64,000 bases of DNA from Sphingobacteriales bacterium 46-32 (lineage in GTDB: Bacteria > Bacteroidota > Bacteroidia > Chitinophagales > Chitinophagaceae), in contig MKTY01000020.1 of the NCBI GenBank assembly GCA_001898485.1, positions 1,385,203-1,449,202 on the forward strand. Reading direction: 5' to 3'. Under the pieces are notes generated by a model. That model searched no databases. It was not told the DNA's origin and saw only the letters and a program-made list of their open reading frames with translations. Both the position numbers and the translations under genes were made by a program. Below are positions 8,724 through 17,462 of this stretch, piece by piece (positions within the stretch are counted from its first letter, which is position 1; every line of letters starts with the position of its first letter).

Positions 8724-9506
8724 ATGGATATTCCCGCACATAAGAAAATATACTTTCTCTCCGATTTTCATTTGGGTGCACCCAATCATGCCGCAAGTCT
8801 GGAGCGTGAAAAACGAATTGTTCAGTTCCTGCACGAAAAGGCAGCCAGTGCTGCCGAGATATTTATAGTGGGGGATATGTTTGATTTCTGGTACGAATAC
8901 CGGCAGGTGGTACCCAAAGGATATGTGCGCTTATTGGGCACACTCGCACAGCTTACCGATGCCGGCATACCCATCCATTTTTTTGTAGGCAACCACGACA
9001 TGTGGATGCGTACCTATTTGCAGCAGGAACTGAATATTCCGGTTTATTTTGAGCCAAAGGAATTTGATCGCAACGGATTGCGCCTGCTGGTAGGTCATGG
9101 CGATGGCCTGGGTCCCGGCGATCATGGCTATAAACGGCTAAAAAAGATTTTCCGCAACCCTGTATGCCAGTGGTTGTTTGGAATATTACCGCCTGTTGCC
9201 GGCATGGGAATTGCTAACTTTATGAGCCGGCGCAGCAGAGCACAGACCGGTACCACAGAAGATACATTTCTGGGAGAAGAGCGGGAGTGGCTCGTGCAAT
9301 ATTGCCGAGAGACTATGAAGAGCAAACACTACGATTATTTTATTTTCGGTCACCGCCATCTGCCGATTGATTTTGACCTGGGCAACCATAGCAGGTATAT
9401 CAACCTGGGCGACTGGATTAATTTCTATACCTATGCGGAGCTGGAAGGACAACAGCTGAAACTGCTGTCATACACCGGCCAGGATCATAAGATCATTCGT
9501 AAATAA
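8724..9506 (+). CDS. lpxH: UDP-2,3-diacylglucosamine diphosphatase (LpxH-like metallophosphoesterase)
   Basis: The 260-residue calcineurin-like phosphoesterase carries all metal-binding motifs of the LpxH group: SDFHLG near residue 13, GDMFDFW near 52, GNHDMW near 92, GHGDG near 130 and GHRHLP near 211. LpxH hydrolyses UDP-2,3-diacylglucosamine to lipid X in lipid A synthesis at the inner face of the cytoplasmic membrane. The conserved GDMFDFWYEY segment fits LpxH better than general phosphodiesterases, though some Bacteroidota homologues are annotated only as UDP-diacylglucosamine diphosphatase family. Its stop overlaps the start of the next gene (TAATG). Confidence 0.88.
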   Translation: MDIPAHKKIYFLSDFHLGAPNHAASLEREKRIVQFLHEKAASAAEIFIVGDMFDFWYEYRQVVPKGYVRLLGTLAQLTDAGIPIHFFVGNHDMWMRTYLQQELNIPVYFEPKEFDRNGLRLLVGHGDGLGPGDHGYKRLKKIFRNPVCQWLFGILPPVAGMGIANFMSRRSRAQTGTTEDTFLGEEREWLVQYCRETMKSKHYDYFIFGHRHLPIDFDLGNHSRYINLGDWINFYTYAELEGQQLKLLSYTGQDHKIIRK

Positions 9507-10318
9507 TGATAAAAAAAATCTGTCTTTTACTGTTATTGCACGGTTGGCTGGCCACAGCGGCTCAGTCAGACAGCCTGTTTATTTACGAAAAAACAATTAC
9601 CGGCGATATTGCCAGTTTTGCTGTCGACAACCTGGATAATCTTTATTTGCTCAATAGCAGCAATCAATTGAAAAAGCTCAACGCAGCTGGCGATTCACTG
9701 GCGGTTTTCAATGATGTGAAACGATATGGCCAGGCTACGCTGATTGATGCGTCCAATCCTCTGAAGGTTTTACTGTATTACCGCAATTTTGCCAGCATTG
9801 TAATGCTTGACCGCCTGCTCAATGTGCGTAATACTATTGACCTTCGGCGCTCAGGCATATTACAGGCCCGGGCTATAGGTCAGTCATATGACAATAAGGT
9901 ATGGGTGTATGATGAGCTGGAAAATAAACTGCGTAAAATAGATGAAGATGGAAAGTTGCTGCAGGAAACACCCGACTTCCGGCAACTTTTTGGCGAAGCC
10001 CCTTCTCCGCAACTACTTTTTGACCAGGAGCAGCTGGTATATCTGTACGATAGTGCCAAAGCTGTTTTTGTGTTTGATTATTACGGTACTCTGAAGAATA
10101 AGATACTCATAGCCGGCTGGCAAAATATGCAGGTGACCGGAAAATACATTTTCGGGTCGCGCGGAGACATGCTTTACCGCTATGATATCCGCACATTCCG
10201 GGTAGATGAATGGCAGTTGCCAGAGCCGCTGCGCAACAGCCGGCTCTTTCATTTTACCAATACGAGACTCTATGCATTAAAGCAGGATGGGATAGAAATT
10301 TACCGTTTTGCCCGGTAA
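9506..10318 (+). CDS. Exported protein of unknown function, possible beta-propeller
   Basis: The 270-residue protein has a signal peptide (MIKKICLLLLLHGWLATAAQ). The mature part is a series of short strands with recurring patterns such as NLDNLYLLNSSNQLKKLN, VWVYDELENKLRKID and AVFVFDYYGTLKNKI. This resembles the blades of an NHL/PQQ-like propeller, but I cannot name a family. Its ATG overlaps the lpxH stop (TAATG), so translation is coupled. Homologues are commonly found beside metallophosphoesterase genes in Chitinophagaceae as far as I recall. A periplasmic role linked to the envelope is inference. Confidence 0.65.
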   Translation: MIKKICLLLLLHGWLATAAQSDSLFIYEKTITGDIASFAVDNLDNLYLLNSSNQLKKLNAAGDSLAVFNDVKRYGQATLIDASNPLKVLLYYRNFASIVMLDRLLNVRNTIDLRRSGILQARAIGQSYDNKVWVYDELENKLRKIDEDGKLLQETPDFRQLFGEAPSPQLLFDQEQLVYLYDSAKAVFVFDYYGTLKNKILIAGWQNMQVTGKYIFGSRGDMLYRYDIRTFRVDEWQLPEPLRNSRLFHFTNTRLYALKQDGIEIYRFAR

Positions 10319-10334
10319 TGCAGGAGAGAAATGA

Positions 10335-10342
10335 TATTTTTG
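10335..10342 (+). promoter_or_regulatory. -7 element upstream of the mscS-like gene
   Basis: TATTTTTG (TAnnTTTG) ends 23 bases before the ATG. A TTTTG lies at 10306-10310, a spacing of 24, which is slightly longer than usual for the Bacteroidota -33/-7 pair. Confidence 0.4.
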
Positions 10343-10365
10343 CAGCCTAAGATTCCCCGCTTACA

Positions 10366-11469
10366 ATGAACGATTTCCTGGATAAAGTCTTTTTCGATAA
10401 TTCCATACGAACCTACATTACTGTAGCGTCTGTTATTTTCTTTATCCTGCTGATCCGGCGTTATGTTGCCCACCTGGTAGCGGCGCTTATTTTTCAGATC
10501 GTACGTTCTATCTGGAAGAATGTAGATCAGCGCTCATTTACCAACCTGGTAATAAAGCCGCTGGGAGGTTTTCTGGTCATCCTTGTTTCTATTATCACAC
10601 TTCACAAGCTCAAATTCCCAACCGTACTCGATGTGGACATTTACCGTATCACGCTCAAGGAGCTGATACATATGATGGCCACGATTCTGCTTATTATTGC
10701 TTTTATAAGGCTGTTGCTGCGTATGATCGATTTTGTAGCAATGATCCTGCATATAAAAGCAGATCGCACACATGACTCTACCGACGACCAGCTGATTGTA
10801 TTTTTCAAAGACTTTTTTAAGGTTATACTTTCCATCATCGGCTTGCTGATGATTCTCAAATTTGCGTTTGGTTACAATGTCAGTAACCTGCTTACCGGTC
10901 TTAGTATCGTAGGTGCTGCCATTGCCCTGGCTCTGCGCGAAAGTCTCGAAAACCTGATTGCCTCGTTTATCATCTTTTTTGATAAACCATTTACCATGGG
11001 TGATGTGGTGAAAGTGCATGCCTTTACCGGTACAGTAGAAAAGATCGGACTGCGCAGTACCCGTATACGCACAGATCAGAAAACATTTATTACCGTACCC
11101 AACAAGCAGATGGTAGACAGTATTCTGGATAATCTGACCCAGCGTACACAACGGAAAGGAGAGCTAAGGCTCGAAATAGGTGTCAGCACTTCATCGCAAA
11201 AAGTACAGGCACTGTTACAGGGGATCCGTCAACTGCTCAACCGGCCACAGGTAGAAAGTTCAACCGTATTGCTCAATGATATTCATGCCAACTCATTTGC
11301 AATACTGGTTGATTATTATACAGCACCCACCACGCTGCAGGAGTTTAATTTAAATAAAGAACAGATCAATATGGAAGTGTTGCAGCTGATGGAAAAGCTG
11401 GGTATTGAACTGTCAGGAGCCAGTACCGATATCAAAATACTTTCTACTGAGCCCCCTGCTTCGGCGTAA
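10366..11469 (+). CDS. MscS-family mechanosensitive ion channel
   Basis: The 367-residue protein has several N-terminal hydrophobic helices (about 17-45, 62-85, 100-125 and 140-165). The pore-lining helix of MscS follows, seen as LSIVGAAIALALRESLENLIASFIIF (about 178-203). A Gly/Ala-rich face then leads to the beta domain (FDKPFTMGDVVKV, then GTVEKIGLRSTRIRT and PNKQMVDS) and the alpha/beta C-terminal domain. This channel releases solutes from the cytoplasm on hypo-osmotic shock. The gene has its own -7 element. The last 26 bases overlap the 3' end of the convergent thioredoxin-like gene. Confidence 0.92.
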   Translation: MNDFLDKVFFDNSIRTYITVASVIFFILLIRRYVAHLVAALIFQIVRSIWKNVDQRSFTNLVIKPLGGFLVILVSIITLHKLKFPTVLDVDIYRITLKELIHMMATILLIIAFIRLLLRMIDFVAMILHIKADRTHDSTDDQLIVFFKDFFKVILSIIGLLMILKFAFGYNVSNLLTGLSIVGAAIALALRESLENLIASFIIFFDKPFTMGDVVKVHAFTGTVEKIGLRSTRIRTDQKTFITVPNKQMVDSILDNLTQRTQRKGELRLEIGVSTSSQKVQALLQGIRQLLNRPQVESSTVLLNDIHANSFAILVDYYTAPTTLQEFNLNKEQINMEVLQLMEKLGIELSGASTDIKILSTEPPASA

Positions 11470-11977
11470 GCACTTCGCCCAGATCTTTATCAAAGAGGCC
11501 CGACTTGCCGTATTCAACAACACGCCCCAGTTCTTTACCGTTTTTGAAAGCAATAATGGTAGGCACATTTTTTACAGCCAGTGTTTGGGTGAGGTTGCCA
11601 AGCGTTTGCTTGCTGCGGTCAACACCCACAATAGTAAGTTTCTGTTTGGAATAACCGGCGGCATCGAGGAGGAAGAACAGGCGCGGAACCACAAACCGGG
11701 AATCTTCGCACCAGGTGCCCATGAATACAAATAACTGAATGGAGTCGCCTTTGCGACGCAGTATATCCAGCGCCTGCGCATCAGGAGTATAACCCGGCGG
11801 GCGGCCTGTATAATCCTTGTTGAATACACTGTCTTTCAGCAACCATTCTGCGGTGATAACACCTTTTACAATCCGGCCGCCTTCATGTTCGCGGTCTGCT
11901 GTTATTTCTGCCTGGACCTGGGCCAGCAGGGATGTGCTGAGAAATGTCAGCAATAAGGGTAAAATAGCTTTCTTCAT
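11444..11977 (-). CDS. Exported thioredoxin-fold protein with a single active-site cysteine
   Basis: The start MKKAILPLLLTFLSTSLLAQ (ATG at 11977) gives a clean signal peptide and a protein of 177 residues. An upstream in-frame ATG at 12043 would place 22 unrelated residues before it. The domain has the thioredoxin beta-alpha-beta order, with GTWCEDSR at the usual active-site place and the cis-proline loop NVPTIIAF. The second cysteine of CxxC is replaced by serine (WCEDS), so simple dithiol oxidoreductase chemistry is not possible. A monothiol or glutathionylation-type reaction, or a binding role, is inferred. It overlaps mscS tail-to-tail by 26 bases. Confidence 0.82.
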   Translation of the reverse strand: MKKAILPLLLTFLSTSLLAQVQAEITADREHEGGRIVKGVITAEWLLKDSVFNKDYTGRPPGYTPDAQALDILRRKGDSIQLFVFMGTWCEDSRFVVPRLFFLLDAAGYSKQKLTIVGVDRSKQTLGNLTQTLAVKNVPTIIAFKNGKELGRVVEYGKSGLFDKDLGEVLTPKQGAQ

Positions 11978-12078
11978 AAATACAGGGTATTGTTTTGCCT
12001 GGTAAAATGGCAAGCCACCGGATGACGGCGGGCTTCGGACCAACGTTGCAAATTAGCAGAAAGAAATCTGAAAAAAGG

Positions 12079-12684
12079 TTAAAGTGTGGCTTTCAGTTCG
12101 AGGAAGAAGGCCTTTATTTTTTCCAGCGAGCGGATCATGGCAAATTTTTCTTCAGCCTTTTTGTTTTTTTTCAGGTAGTCTTTAGCGCCTTCAATAGTGA
12201 ATTTGCGGCGGCGCAGCAGATCATAGATAAGTTCAAGATTTTTGACATCAACCGGTCTGAAAAAACGATCTCCTTTTTTGTTCTTACGTGGCTTGAGGAC
12301 GTCAAATTCTGTCTCCCAGTAACGTATCAGCGATTGATTTTCGCGGAACATACGGGCTACTTCGCCAATAGAATAATAGCTTTTTTTGAAAAGAGTTTCA
12401 TCATCGGGTATATTGACCAGATCTGCGTTGAGTGCATTTGTCTTTAATGAGCGGCGGCCCCGGGTAGATTTGGCTACGGCAGCCGGTTTGGTCTGCGTAG
12501 CATGGATGGCAGGGGCAGCCTCTTCTTCCACAACCGGCTCATCGAACTCAACCAGGGTAATTTCCGGTTCTATCTCAATGATAGCAGCAGGAGGAGGCAT
12601 GGGCTGCACCGGCTTTTGCTCTGCAACAGGCTCCGGGGGTGCTCCAAAATCTAATGCTATTTGTGTCAATACCTTTTTCGCCAT
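12079..12684 (-). CDS. MerR-family transcriptional regulator with a Pro/Glu-rich N-terminal extension
   Basis: This 201-residue protein carries a MerR-type winged helix-turn-helix at about 103-170 (YYSIGEVARMFRENQSLIRY, then the second wing PRKNKKGDRFFRPVDV). The first 100 residues are a low-complexity Pro/Glu/Ala region. No cysteine-rich effector domain is visible, so it is not a metal sensor of the classical type. Homologues sit beside the M23 peptidase and alaS in many Bacteroidota, and the order here is the same. A -7 element at 12693-12700 lies just eight bases before the start. Its targets are unknown. Confidence 0.87.
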   Translation of the reverse strand: MAKKVLTQIALDFGAPPEPVAEQKPVQPMPPPAAIIEIEPEITLVEFDEPVVEEEAAPAIHATQTKPAAVAKSTRGRRSLKTNALNADLVNIPDDETLFKKSYYSIGEVARMFRENQSLIRYWETEFDVLKPRKNKKGDRFFRPVDVKNLELIYDLLRRRKFTIEGAKDYLKKNKKAEEKFAMIRSLEKIKAFFLELKATL

Positions 12685-12692
12685 GCTGTTAA

Positions 12693-12700
12693 CAAAGATA
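12693..12700 (-). promoter_or_regulatory. -7 element immediately upstream of the MerR gene
   Basis: On the minus strand the sequence is TATCTTTG, which fits TAnnTTTG. Only eight bases lie between it and the ATG, so the transcript would have a leader of just a few bases. Confidence 0.45.
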
Positions 12701-12757
12701 GGGGGGATGATAAGGAGAATACAAAGGCCGCGCCAATCTGTGGAAAACTGGTGAAAT

Positions 12758-12824
12758 AAGGTAGAAGGTGAAGGGTGAAAGGTGAGGGCTCCTTTTTACC
12801 TTCTATCTTTCACCCTTTACCTTA
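12758..12824. repeat. Dispersed polypurine/polypyrimidine inverted repeat, copy 1
   Basis: A purine-rich left arm (12758-12787, built of AAGGT/GAAGG units) is followed by GCT and a pyrimidine-rich right arm (12791-12823). The two arms are imperfect reverse complements and would fold into a long hairpin. The right arm runs directly into TTA at 12822-12824, which is the TAA stop of the M23 gene. The same element occurs at 40497-40999, 45521-45640 and 51513-51650. Confidence 0.75.
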
Positions 12825-13793
12825 ATCAAAGCTTTGATTAGACGCAGCTGCCTGTTTCAGGAGCCTGTCAAACTGATCGGGACTCAGATCATTATAGAAG
12901 AAGTAGATGGGATCGATCTTATTGCCGTTTTTATGGACTTCATAGTGACAATGAGGGCCGGTAGACTTACCAGTACTGCCTACCCAGCCAATTACCTCAC
13001 CGCGTTTTACCGCTTGTCCCGCATTTACTTTTACCCTCACCATGTGGCCATATAAGGTTTCGTAGCCATATCCATGACGTATCACCACATGGTTGCCGTA
13101 GCCATTGCCCTTGTTGCCGGCAATAGCAACAGTGCCATCTGCGGTAGCATAAATAGGAGTGCCCTGTGGCGCAGTAAAGTCAATGCCGGCATGCATCTTG
13201 GTAGTCTTGTAGATTGGATCTATACGATAGCCAAATCCCGATGCAATACGTGTCAGATCCTGGTTGCTTACCGGCTGAATGGCCGGTGTGTGTGCCAGCA
13301 GTTTTTCCTTGTTCTTAATAAGGCCATCTATTTCACCGTACGAGGCGGTTTGTGCTTTGATACGGCTGCTGAGCTGATTGAGTGTGGTGACTATAGAAGC
13401 AAAAAGCTCATTGTTTTGCATGCCTTCTACAGTCGCTATTTCCTGGTTCAGCTCTATTTCTTTGGCCCGCGCACTGTCTGGTATGGGGTCGGCTTCAAAA
13501 ATGGAACGATATACGTTATTATCTCTTTTTTCCAGTTCTTTCATTTGCTGTTCAAGCCCATCCACCCGTGCGCGTACGTCGGAATAGCGGTCGCGCAGCT
13601 GTTCGTATTGTTGTTTCAGGATTTTTTCTTTGGGAGAATCCACAAACTGGAAAGCGAGGTAAGAGATAAGGCCGGCAGATACCAGCGCAGCAGCAATGAA
13701 TCCAAAAGCCCGCAACAGTTTTACCCGAAGCGGTACTTCCAGCTTTTCATAGCGCAGCGTATTGGTATTGTAGTAATACTTTATCTTTTTCAT
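12822..13793 (-). CDS. M23-family metallopeptidase (LytM-type murein endopeptidase)
   Basis: The start MKKIKYYYNTNTLRYEKLEV at 13793 gives 323 residues; an in-frame ATG 12 codons upstream is less likely. There is a short cytoplasmic tail, one membrane helix (about 24-48), a coiled-coil region rich in Glu/Gln/Arg to about 150, and the LytM domain. The catalytic zinc motifs HAGIDF, GYGNHVVIRHG and GPHCHYEV are intact. It probably cleaves peptidoglycan cross-bridges in the periplasm during growth and division. The stop codon is the last part of a dispersed hairpin repeat (12758-12824). It is divergent from alaS. Confidence 0.93.
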   Translation of the reverse strand: MKKIKYYYNTNTLRYEKLEVPLRVKLLRAFGFIAAALVSAGLISYLAFQFVDSPKEKILKQQYEQLRDRYSDVRARVDGLEQQMKELEKRDNNVYRSIFEADPIPDSARAKEIELNQEIATVEGMQNNELFASIVTTLNQLSSRIKAQTASYGEIDGLIKNKEKLLAHTPAIQPVSNQDLTRIASGFGYRIDPIYKTTKMHAGIDFTAPQGTPIYATADGTVAIAGNKGNGYGNHVVIRHGYGYETLYGHMVRVKVNAGQAVKRGEVIGWVGSTGKSTGPHCHYEVHKNGNKIDPIYFFYNDLSPDQFDRLLKQAAASNQSFD

Positions 13794-13880
13794 TTGCAGC
13801 CTTCTTTCCGCCGTTTTCACGGAGTACAAATGCCAGTCTATTCATTTACCTTTGCCCGCGGCCCGCTAAGCGGGTTCGGG

Positions 13881-13888
13881 CAAATATA
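13881..13888 (-). promoter_or_regulatory. -7 element for the M23 peptidase gene
   Basis: The minus strand reads TATATTTG, a full match to TAnnTTTG. It lies about 87 bases upstream of the start. The leader between contains a GC-rich inverted repeat (GCCCGC...GCGGG...CGGGC, about 13860-13880), which could form a 5' hairpin. Confidence 0.4.
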
Positions 13889-13978
13889 GGCTGTATACCA
13901 GCAAAAATCAACCCAAATTACAAAGCCTACCCGGCAGGGTTGTGATAGCTGTCTCCTACAGCCGGTAAATTCAAAAAC

Positions 13979-16603
13979 ATGACTTCCAACGAGATACGTA
14001 GTGCTTTCCTCGATTTTTTCAGGAAGCGCCAGCATGAAATAGTGCCTTCTGCACCCATTGTGATCAAAAATGATCCTACCCTCATGTTTACCAATGCGGG
14101 TATGAACCAGTTTAAGGATTATTTCCTGGGCAACCGTAAGCCGCCTTTTCCCCGCGTGGCAGATACGCAAAAATGCCTGCGCGTGAGTGGTAAACACAAT
14201 GACCTCGAAGAGGTGGGCGTAGATACCTATCACCATACCATGTTTGAAATGCTGGGCAACTGGAGCTTTGGTGACTATTTCAAACAGGAGGCCATTGCCT
14301 GGAGCTGGGAGCTGCTTACAGGAGTACTCAACCTGCCTAAAGACCGGCTCTATGTAACCGTATTTGAAGGCGATCCTGAACTGGGGCTGCCCAAAGATGA
14401 GGAAGCAGCTGCTGAATGGGCCAAATGGATTGCTCCGGAACGTATTCTGCTGGGAAAGAAAAAAGATAATTTCTGGGAAATGGGTGATACCGGCCCCTGC
14501 GGACCCTGTACAGAAATTCATGTTGACTGCCGCAGCGAAGAGGAACGCAAACAGACTGATGGAAAAAACCTGGTAAATAACGATCATCCGCAGGTAATTG
14601 AGATATGGAACAACGTATTCATTCAGTTTAACCGGCTCAAGGATGGCAGCCTGGAACAATTACCCGCCCGTCATGTAGATACCGGTATGGGTTTCGAACG
14701 CCTGGTACGTGTACTGCAGGGTAAACAATCCAATTACGATACCGATATTTTCTCCGGCACCATTGCAGCGGTAGAAAAGATTACCGGTAAAAAATATGAA
14801 TACAGCGACAGCAAAAAAGATATTGCTTTTCGTGTGCTGGCCGATCATATCAGAGCTATCTCATTCACGATTGCCGACGGTCAGCTACCCTCCAATACCA
14901 AAGCCGGGTATGTAATACGCCGTATACTGCGTCGTGCAGTACGTTATTATTATTCTTACCTCGACTATAAAGAGCCGCTGTTGCAGCAGTTGGTAAAACT
15001 GCTGGCCCTGCAATTTGAACATGTGTTTCCTGAATTGCTGAGCCAGGAGGCCTTTGTAACAAGGGTTATCAGGGAAGAAGAAGAAGCATTTTTGCGTACC
15101 ATCGGTAAAGGATTACATCGCATAGAAGAACTGATTGCACAGGCCCGGTCGGGCAGCCGTGTTATTGCCGGACCAGATGCTTTTGAGCTGTATGATACCT
15201 ATGGCTTTCCCAAAGATCTGCTGGAGCTGATAGCGGGAGAACAAGAGGTAAGCATTGATCTGGCCGCTTTTGACACCTGTATGCAACAGCAAAAAGATCG
15301 TTCACGTGCTGCTTCTGTTATTGATACCGACGATTGGGTAGAAGTAAATAAAGTGGATAAGACCAGTTTTGTGGGCTACAATGATCTGCTGGTCGAAACA
15401 CAGGTCGTTAAATACCGGAAGGTAAAGGCTAAGGGAAAAGAACAATATCAGCTGGTGCTGGAAACAACACCTTTTTATGCTGAAAGCGGCGGCCAGGTTG
15501 GCGACAGAGGATACCTGCAGTTTGGTGAAGAGAAAATTACGGTGACGGATACACGCAAGGAAAACGACCTGATCATTCATTTTACAGATAAGCTGCCTGC
15601 CGATATCAGCCAGCCCGTAACAGCTGCTGTGGAGTGGGAGTTTCGTTTACATACCACCTATAACCATACAGCCACTCACCTTCTGCATGCCGCTTTGCGC
15701 CAGGTACTGGGAACACACGTGGCTCAAAAAGGATCGCTGGTATCGCCCGAGGTACTGCGGTTTGACTTCTCTCATTTCGCTAAAATGAGTGAGGAAGAGC
15801 TGCGCCAGGTAGAGGAAATTGTAAACGAGAAAATAAGGCTGAACCTGCCCGTAGTAATCCGCGAGATGCCAAAAGATGAAGCCCTGAAACTGGGTGCTAT
15901 GGCACTCTTTGGTGAAAAGTACGGCGATACGGTACGGGTAGTAATCATTGATCCCGGTTATTCAGTTGAGCTTTGCGGTGGTACCCATGTGGGGCATACC
16001 GGTATGATAGGATTGTTTACGATTACGGGCGAGTCTGCCGTGGCCGCTGGTGTGCGCAGGCTCGAGGCCGTGACCGGCCCTGCTGCTATACGCTATGTGA
16101 GCGAAAGACTGGGTCAGTATAAAAACGTAAGCGAACTTTTGAAAACAAAAGATCCGTTTAAGGCAATCGAGAAACTGATAGAAGATAAGGCCGAGCTTGA
16201 AAAAAAGATCGAGCGGCTGGAGGCAAGACAACTGGTAGGAGTCCGGAATGAACTGCTGCAAAAAGATGAGATCATCAATGGCATTACTTTTATTGGCGAT
16301 ATTATCGAAGTAGATAAAGCCGATGCCCTGAAGAAGCTGTGTTATGATCTGCGCAACAACCTCAATGATTATGTAGCAGTACTGGGTGCCAATATCGGCG
16401 GCAAACCTTTTATAGCTGTTGGCATTTCCGACACCGTGGTGGCTGCGCGTGGGCTTGATGCAGGAAAGATTATTAAAGAACATATTGCACCCCTGATCAA
16501 AGGTGGAGGCGGCGGACAAAAGAATCTGGCTACAGCGGGAGGACAGGATGCGGGGCAGTTGCAGGCTGCTATTAAAGCGGTAAAAGATTTACTGGGAGCT
16601 TAA
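13979..16603 (+). CDS. alaS: Alanine--tRNA ligase
   Basis: The 874-residue class II enzyme charges tRNA-Ala. The catalytic core begins EIRSAFLDFFRKRQHE, with AGMNQFKDYFLG and RVADTQKCLRVSGKHNDLE as motif regions. The editing domain has the HTATHLLH zinc motif near residue 562 and the CGGTHV motif near 665. These are the two halves of the metal site that hydrolyses mischarged Ser/Gly-tRNA. A C-Ala domain ends in GGGGGQKNLATAGGQ. The length is normal and no defects are seen. Its stop codon overlaps by two bases the stop of a small leftward open frame. Confidence 0.97.
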   Translation: MTSNEIRSAFLDFFRKRQHEIVPSAPIVIKNDPTLMFTNAGMNQFKDYFLGNRKPPFPRVADTQKCLRVSGKHNDLEEVGVDTYHHTMFEMLGNWSFGDYFKQEAIAWSWELLTGVLNLPKDRLYVTVFEGDPELGLPKDEEAAAEWAKWIAPERILLGKKKDNFWEMGDTGPCGPCTEIHVDCRSEEERKQTDGKNLVNNDHPQVIEIWNNVFIQFNRLKDGSLEQLPARHVDTGMGFERLVRVLQGKQSNYDTDIFSGTIAAVEKITGKKYEYSDSKKDIAFRVLADHIRAISFTIADGQLPSNTKAGYVIRRILRRAVRYYYSYLDYKEPLLQQLVKLLALQFEHVFPELLSQEAFVTRVIREEEEAFLRTIGKGLHRIEELIAQARSGSRVIAGPDAFELYDTYGFPKDLLELIAGEQEVSIDLAAFDTCMQQQKDRSRAASVIDTDDWVEVNKVDKTSFVGYNDLLVETQVVKYRKVKAKGKEQYQLVLETTPFYAESGGQVGDRGYLQFGEEKITVTDTRKENDLIIHFTDKLPADISQPVTAAVEWEFRLHTTYNHTATHLLHAALRQVLGTHVAQKGSLVSPEVLRFDFSHFAKMSEEELRQVEEIVNEKIRLNLPVVIREMPKDEALKLGAMALFGEKYGDTVRVVIIDPGYSVELCGGTHVGHTGMIGLFTITGESAVAAGVRRLEAVTGPAAIRYVSERLGQYKNVSELLKTKDPFKAIEKLIEDKAELEKKIERLEARQLVGVRNELLQKDEIINGITFIGDIIEVDKADALKKLCYDLRNNLNDYVAVLGANIGGKPFIAVGISDTVVAARGLDAGKIIKEHIAPLIKGGGGGQKNLATAGGQDAGQLQAAIKAVKDLLGA

Positions 16604-16731
16604 TAGGGATGTCGTTTTTCCCTTTGCTTTTGCGGCTGCTTATAGTCTTTAGACTCCATATATATTATGATCACGTAGATGATCACAACGGAGCACAAGA
16701 CAATGCATCCAATAGAAAGAATCTTCAGCAT
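16600..16731 (-). CDS. Putative small single-pass membrane protein (43 residues)
   Basis: An open frame reads MLKILSIGCIVLCSVVIIYV, then a few more hydrophobic residues, then MESKDYKQPQKQREKRHPY. It has one membrane helix of about 20 residues followed by a strongly basic tail, as in many bacterial microproteins. It stops in the alaS stop codon region, so the two genes meet tail to tail with a three-base overlap. No Shine-Dalgarno site or -7 element is obvious. The hydrophobic/basic organisation supports a real gene, but there is no family match I can name. Confidence 0.4.
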   Translation of the reverse strand: MLKILSIGCIVLCSVVIIYVIIIYMESKDYKQPQKQREKRHPY

Positions 16732-16829
16732 AAGGGTGAGCAGTTCGTTTGATGACGATGTCAAAAATGCTGATTTATTTGCAGAAAACCGCTGATTGAG
16801 CTGATGAAAAACCCCTAGTATATATACGT

Positions 16830-17342
16830 ATGCAGCCCGTCTTCACTACAGAAAATCTTTACTTCAGAAGATTTGTACCTACAGATGCAGACAGTGTGCT
16901 GGAACTCAATAGTGATCCGCTGGTAACCCGTTTTACGCACGATATAATTTATACACGCAAAGAGGCTGAGTCTCTAATAAACCATTCTATCATACCTCAT
17001 TATGAAATGTATGGGTATGGCCGGTGGGCGGTATTACGACAAGCTGATAATAGGTTCATTGGCTGGTGCGGCCTTAAATTCAGGCCTTCTTCGGGTCTGA
17101 TTGATCTCGGCTATCGCTTTATCAGGTTGTTTTGGGGGCAGGGATATGCTACCGAGGCTGCAAAAGGCACTATTAAGTATGCATTTAAAGAATTGAAGAT
17201 CAACTCTCTCGCTGCTGCAGCAGAACCAGCCAATACCGCATCAGTCCGGGTATTAAAACATTGTGGCTTTAAGGAAACCGGTTATGGAGAGGTCGATGGT
17301 TTTCCGGTTATCCTTTTTCAATTAGATCCGCAAGCCCTTTGA
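16830..17342 (+). CDS. GNAT-family N-acetyltransferase (RimJ/RimL type)
   Basis: The 170-residue protein has the GNAT fold. It begins with the RimJ-like FTTENLYFRRFVPTDADSVL and includes the WCGLKFRPSSGLIDLGYRF strand pair. The acetyl-CoA loop is FWGQGYATEAAKG, and the C-terminal NTASVRVLKHCGFKETG segment is typical of the family. It transfers acetyl from acetyl-CoA to an N-terminal amine or small-molecule amine. The substrate cannot be told. It stands alone, with about 230 bases upstream and 120 downstream. Confidence 0.88.
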   Translation: MQPVFTTENLYFRRFVPTDADSVLELNSDPLVTRFTHDIIYTRKEAESLINHSIIPHYEMYGYGRWAVLRQADNRFIGWCGLKFRPSSGLIDLGYRFIRLFWGQGYATEAAKGTIKYAFKELKINSLAAAAEPANTASVRVLKHCGFKETGYGEVDGFPVILFQLDPQAL

Positions 17343-17406
17343 TGACCGTTTATCCGAAAAATAGCTTTAACATTTCCGAAACGCTTCGTATTTCAGGGAA
17401 TGTTAT

Positions 17407-17414
17407 TATATTTG
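17407..17414 (+). promoter_or_regulatory. -7 element upstream of the PDZ protein gene
   Basis: TATATTTG fits TAnnTTTG and lies about 48 bases before the ATG. The -33 element is not clear. Confidence 0.42.
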
Positions 17415-17462
17415 ATCTACGAAACTTAACGTAGTTAAAATAATCAATCAATCAGACAGCGT

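Noticed and set aside
13838-14659. 273-codon leftward open frame overlapping alaS
   Set aside because: It is the antisense of the alaS catalytic core and has no family match.
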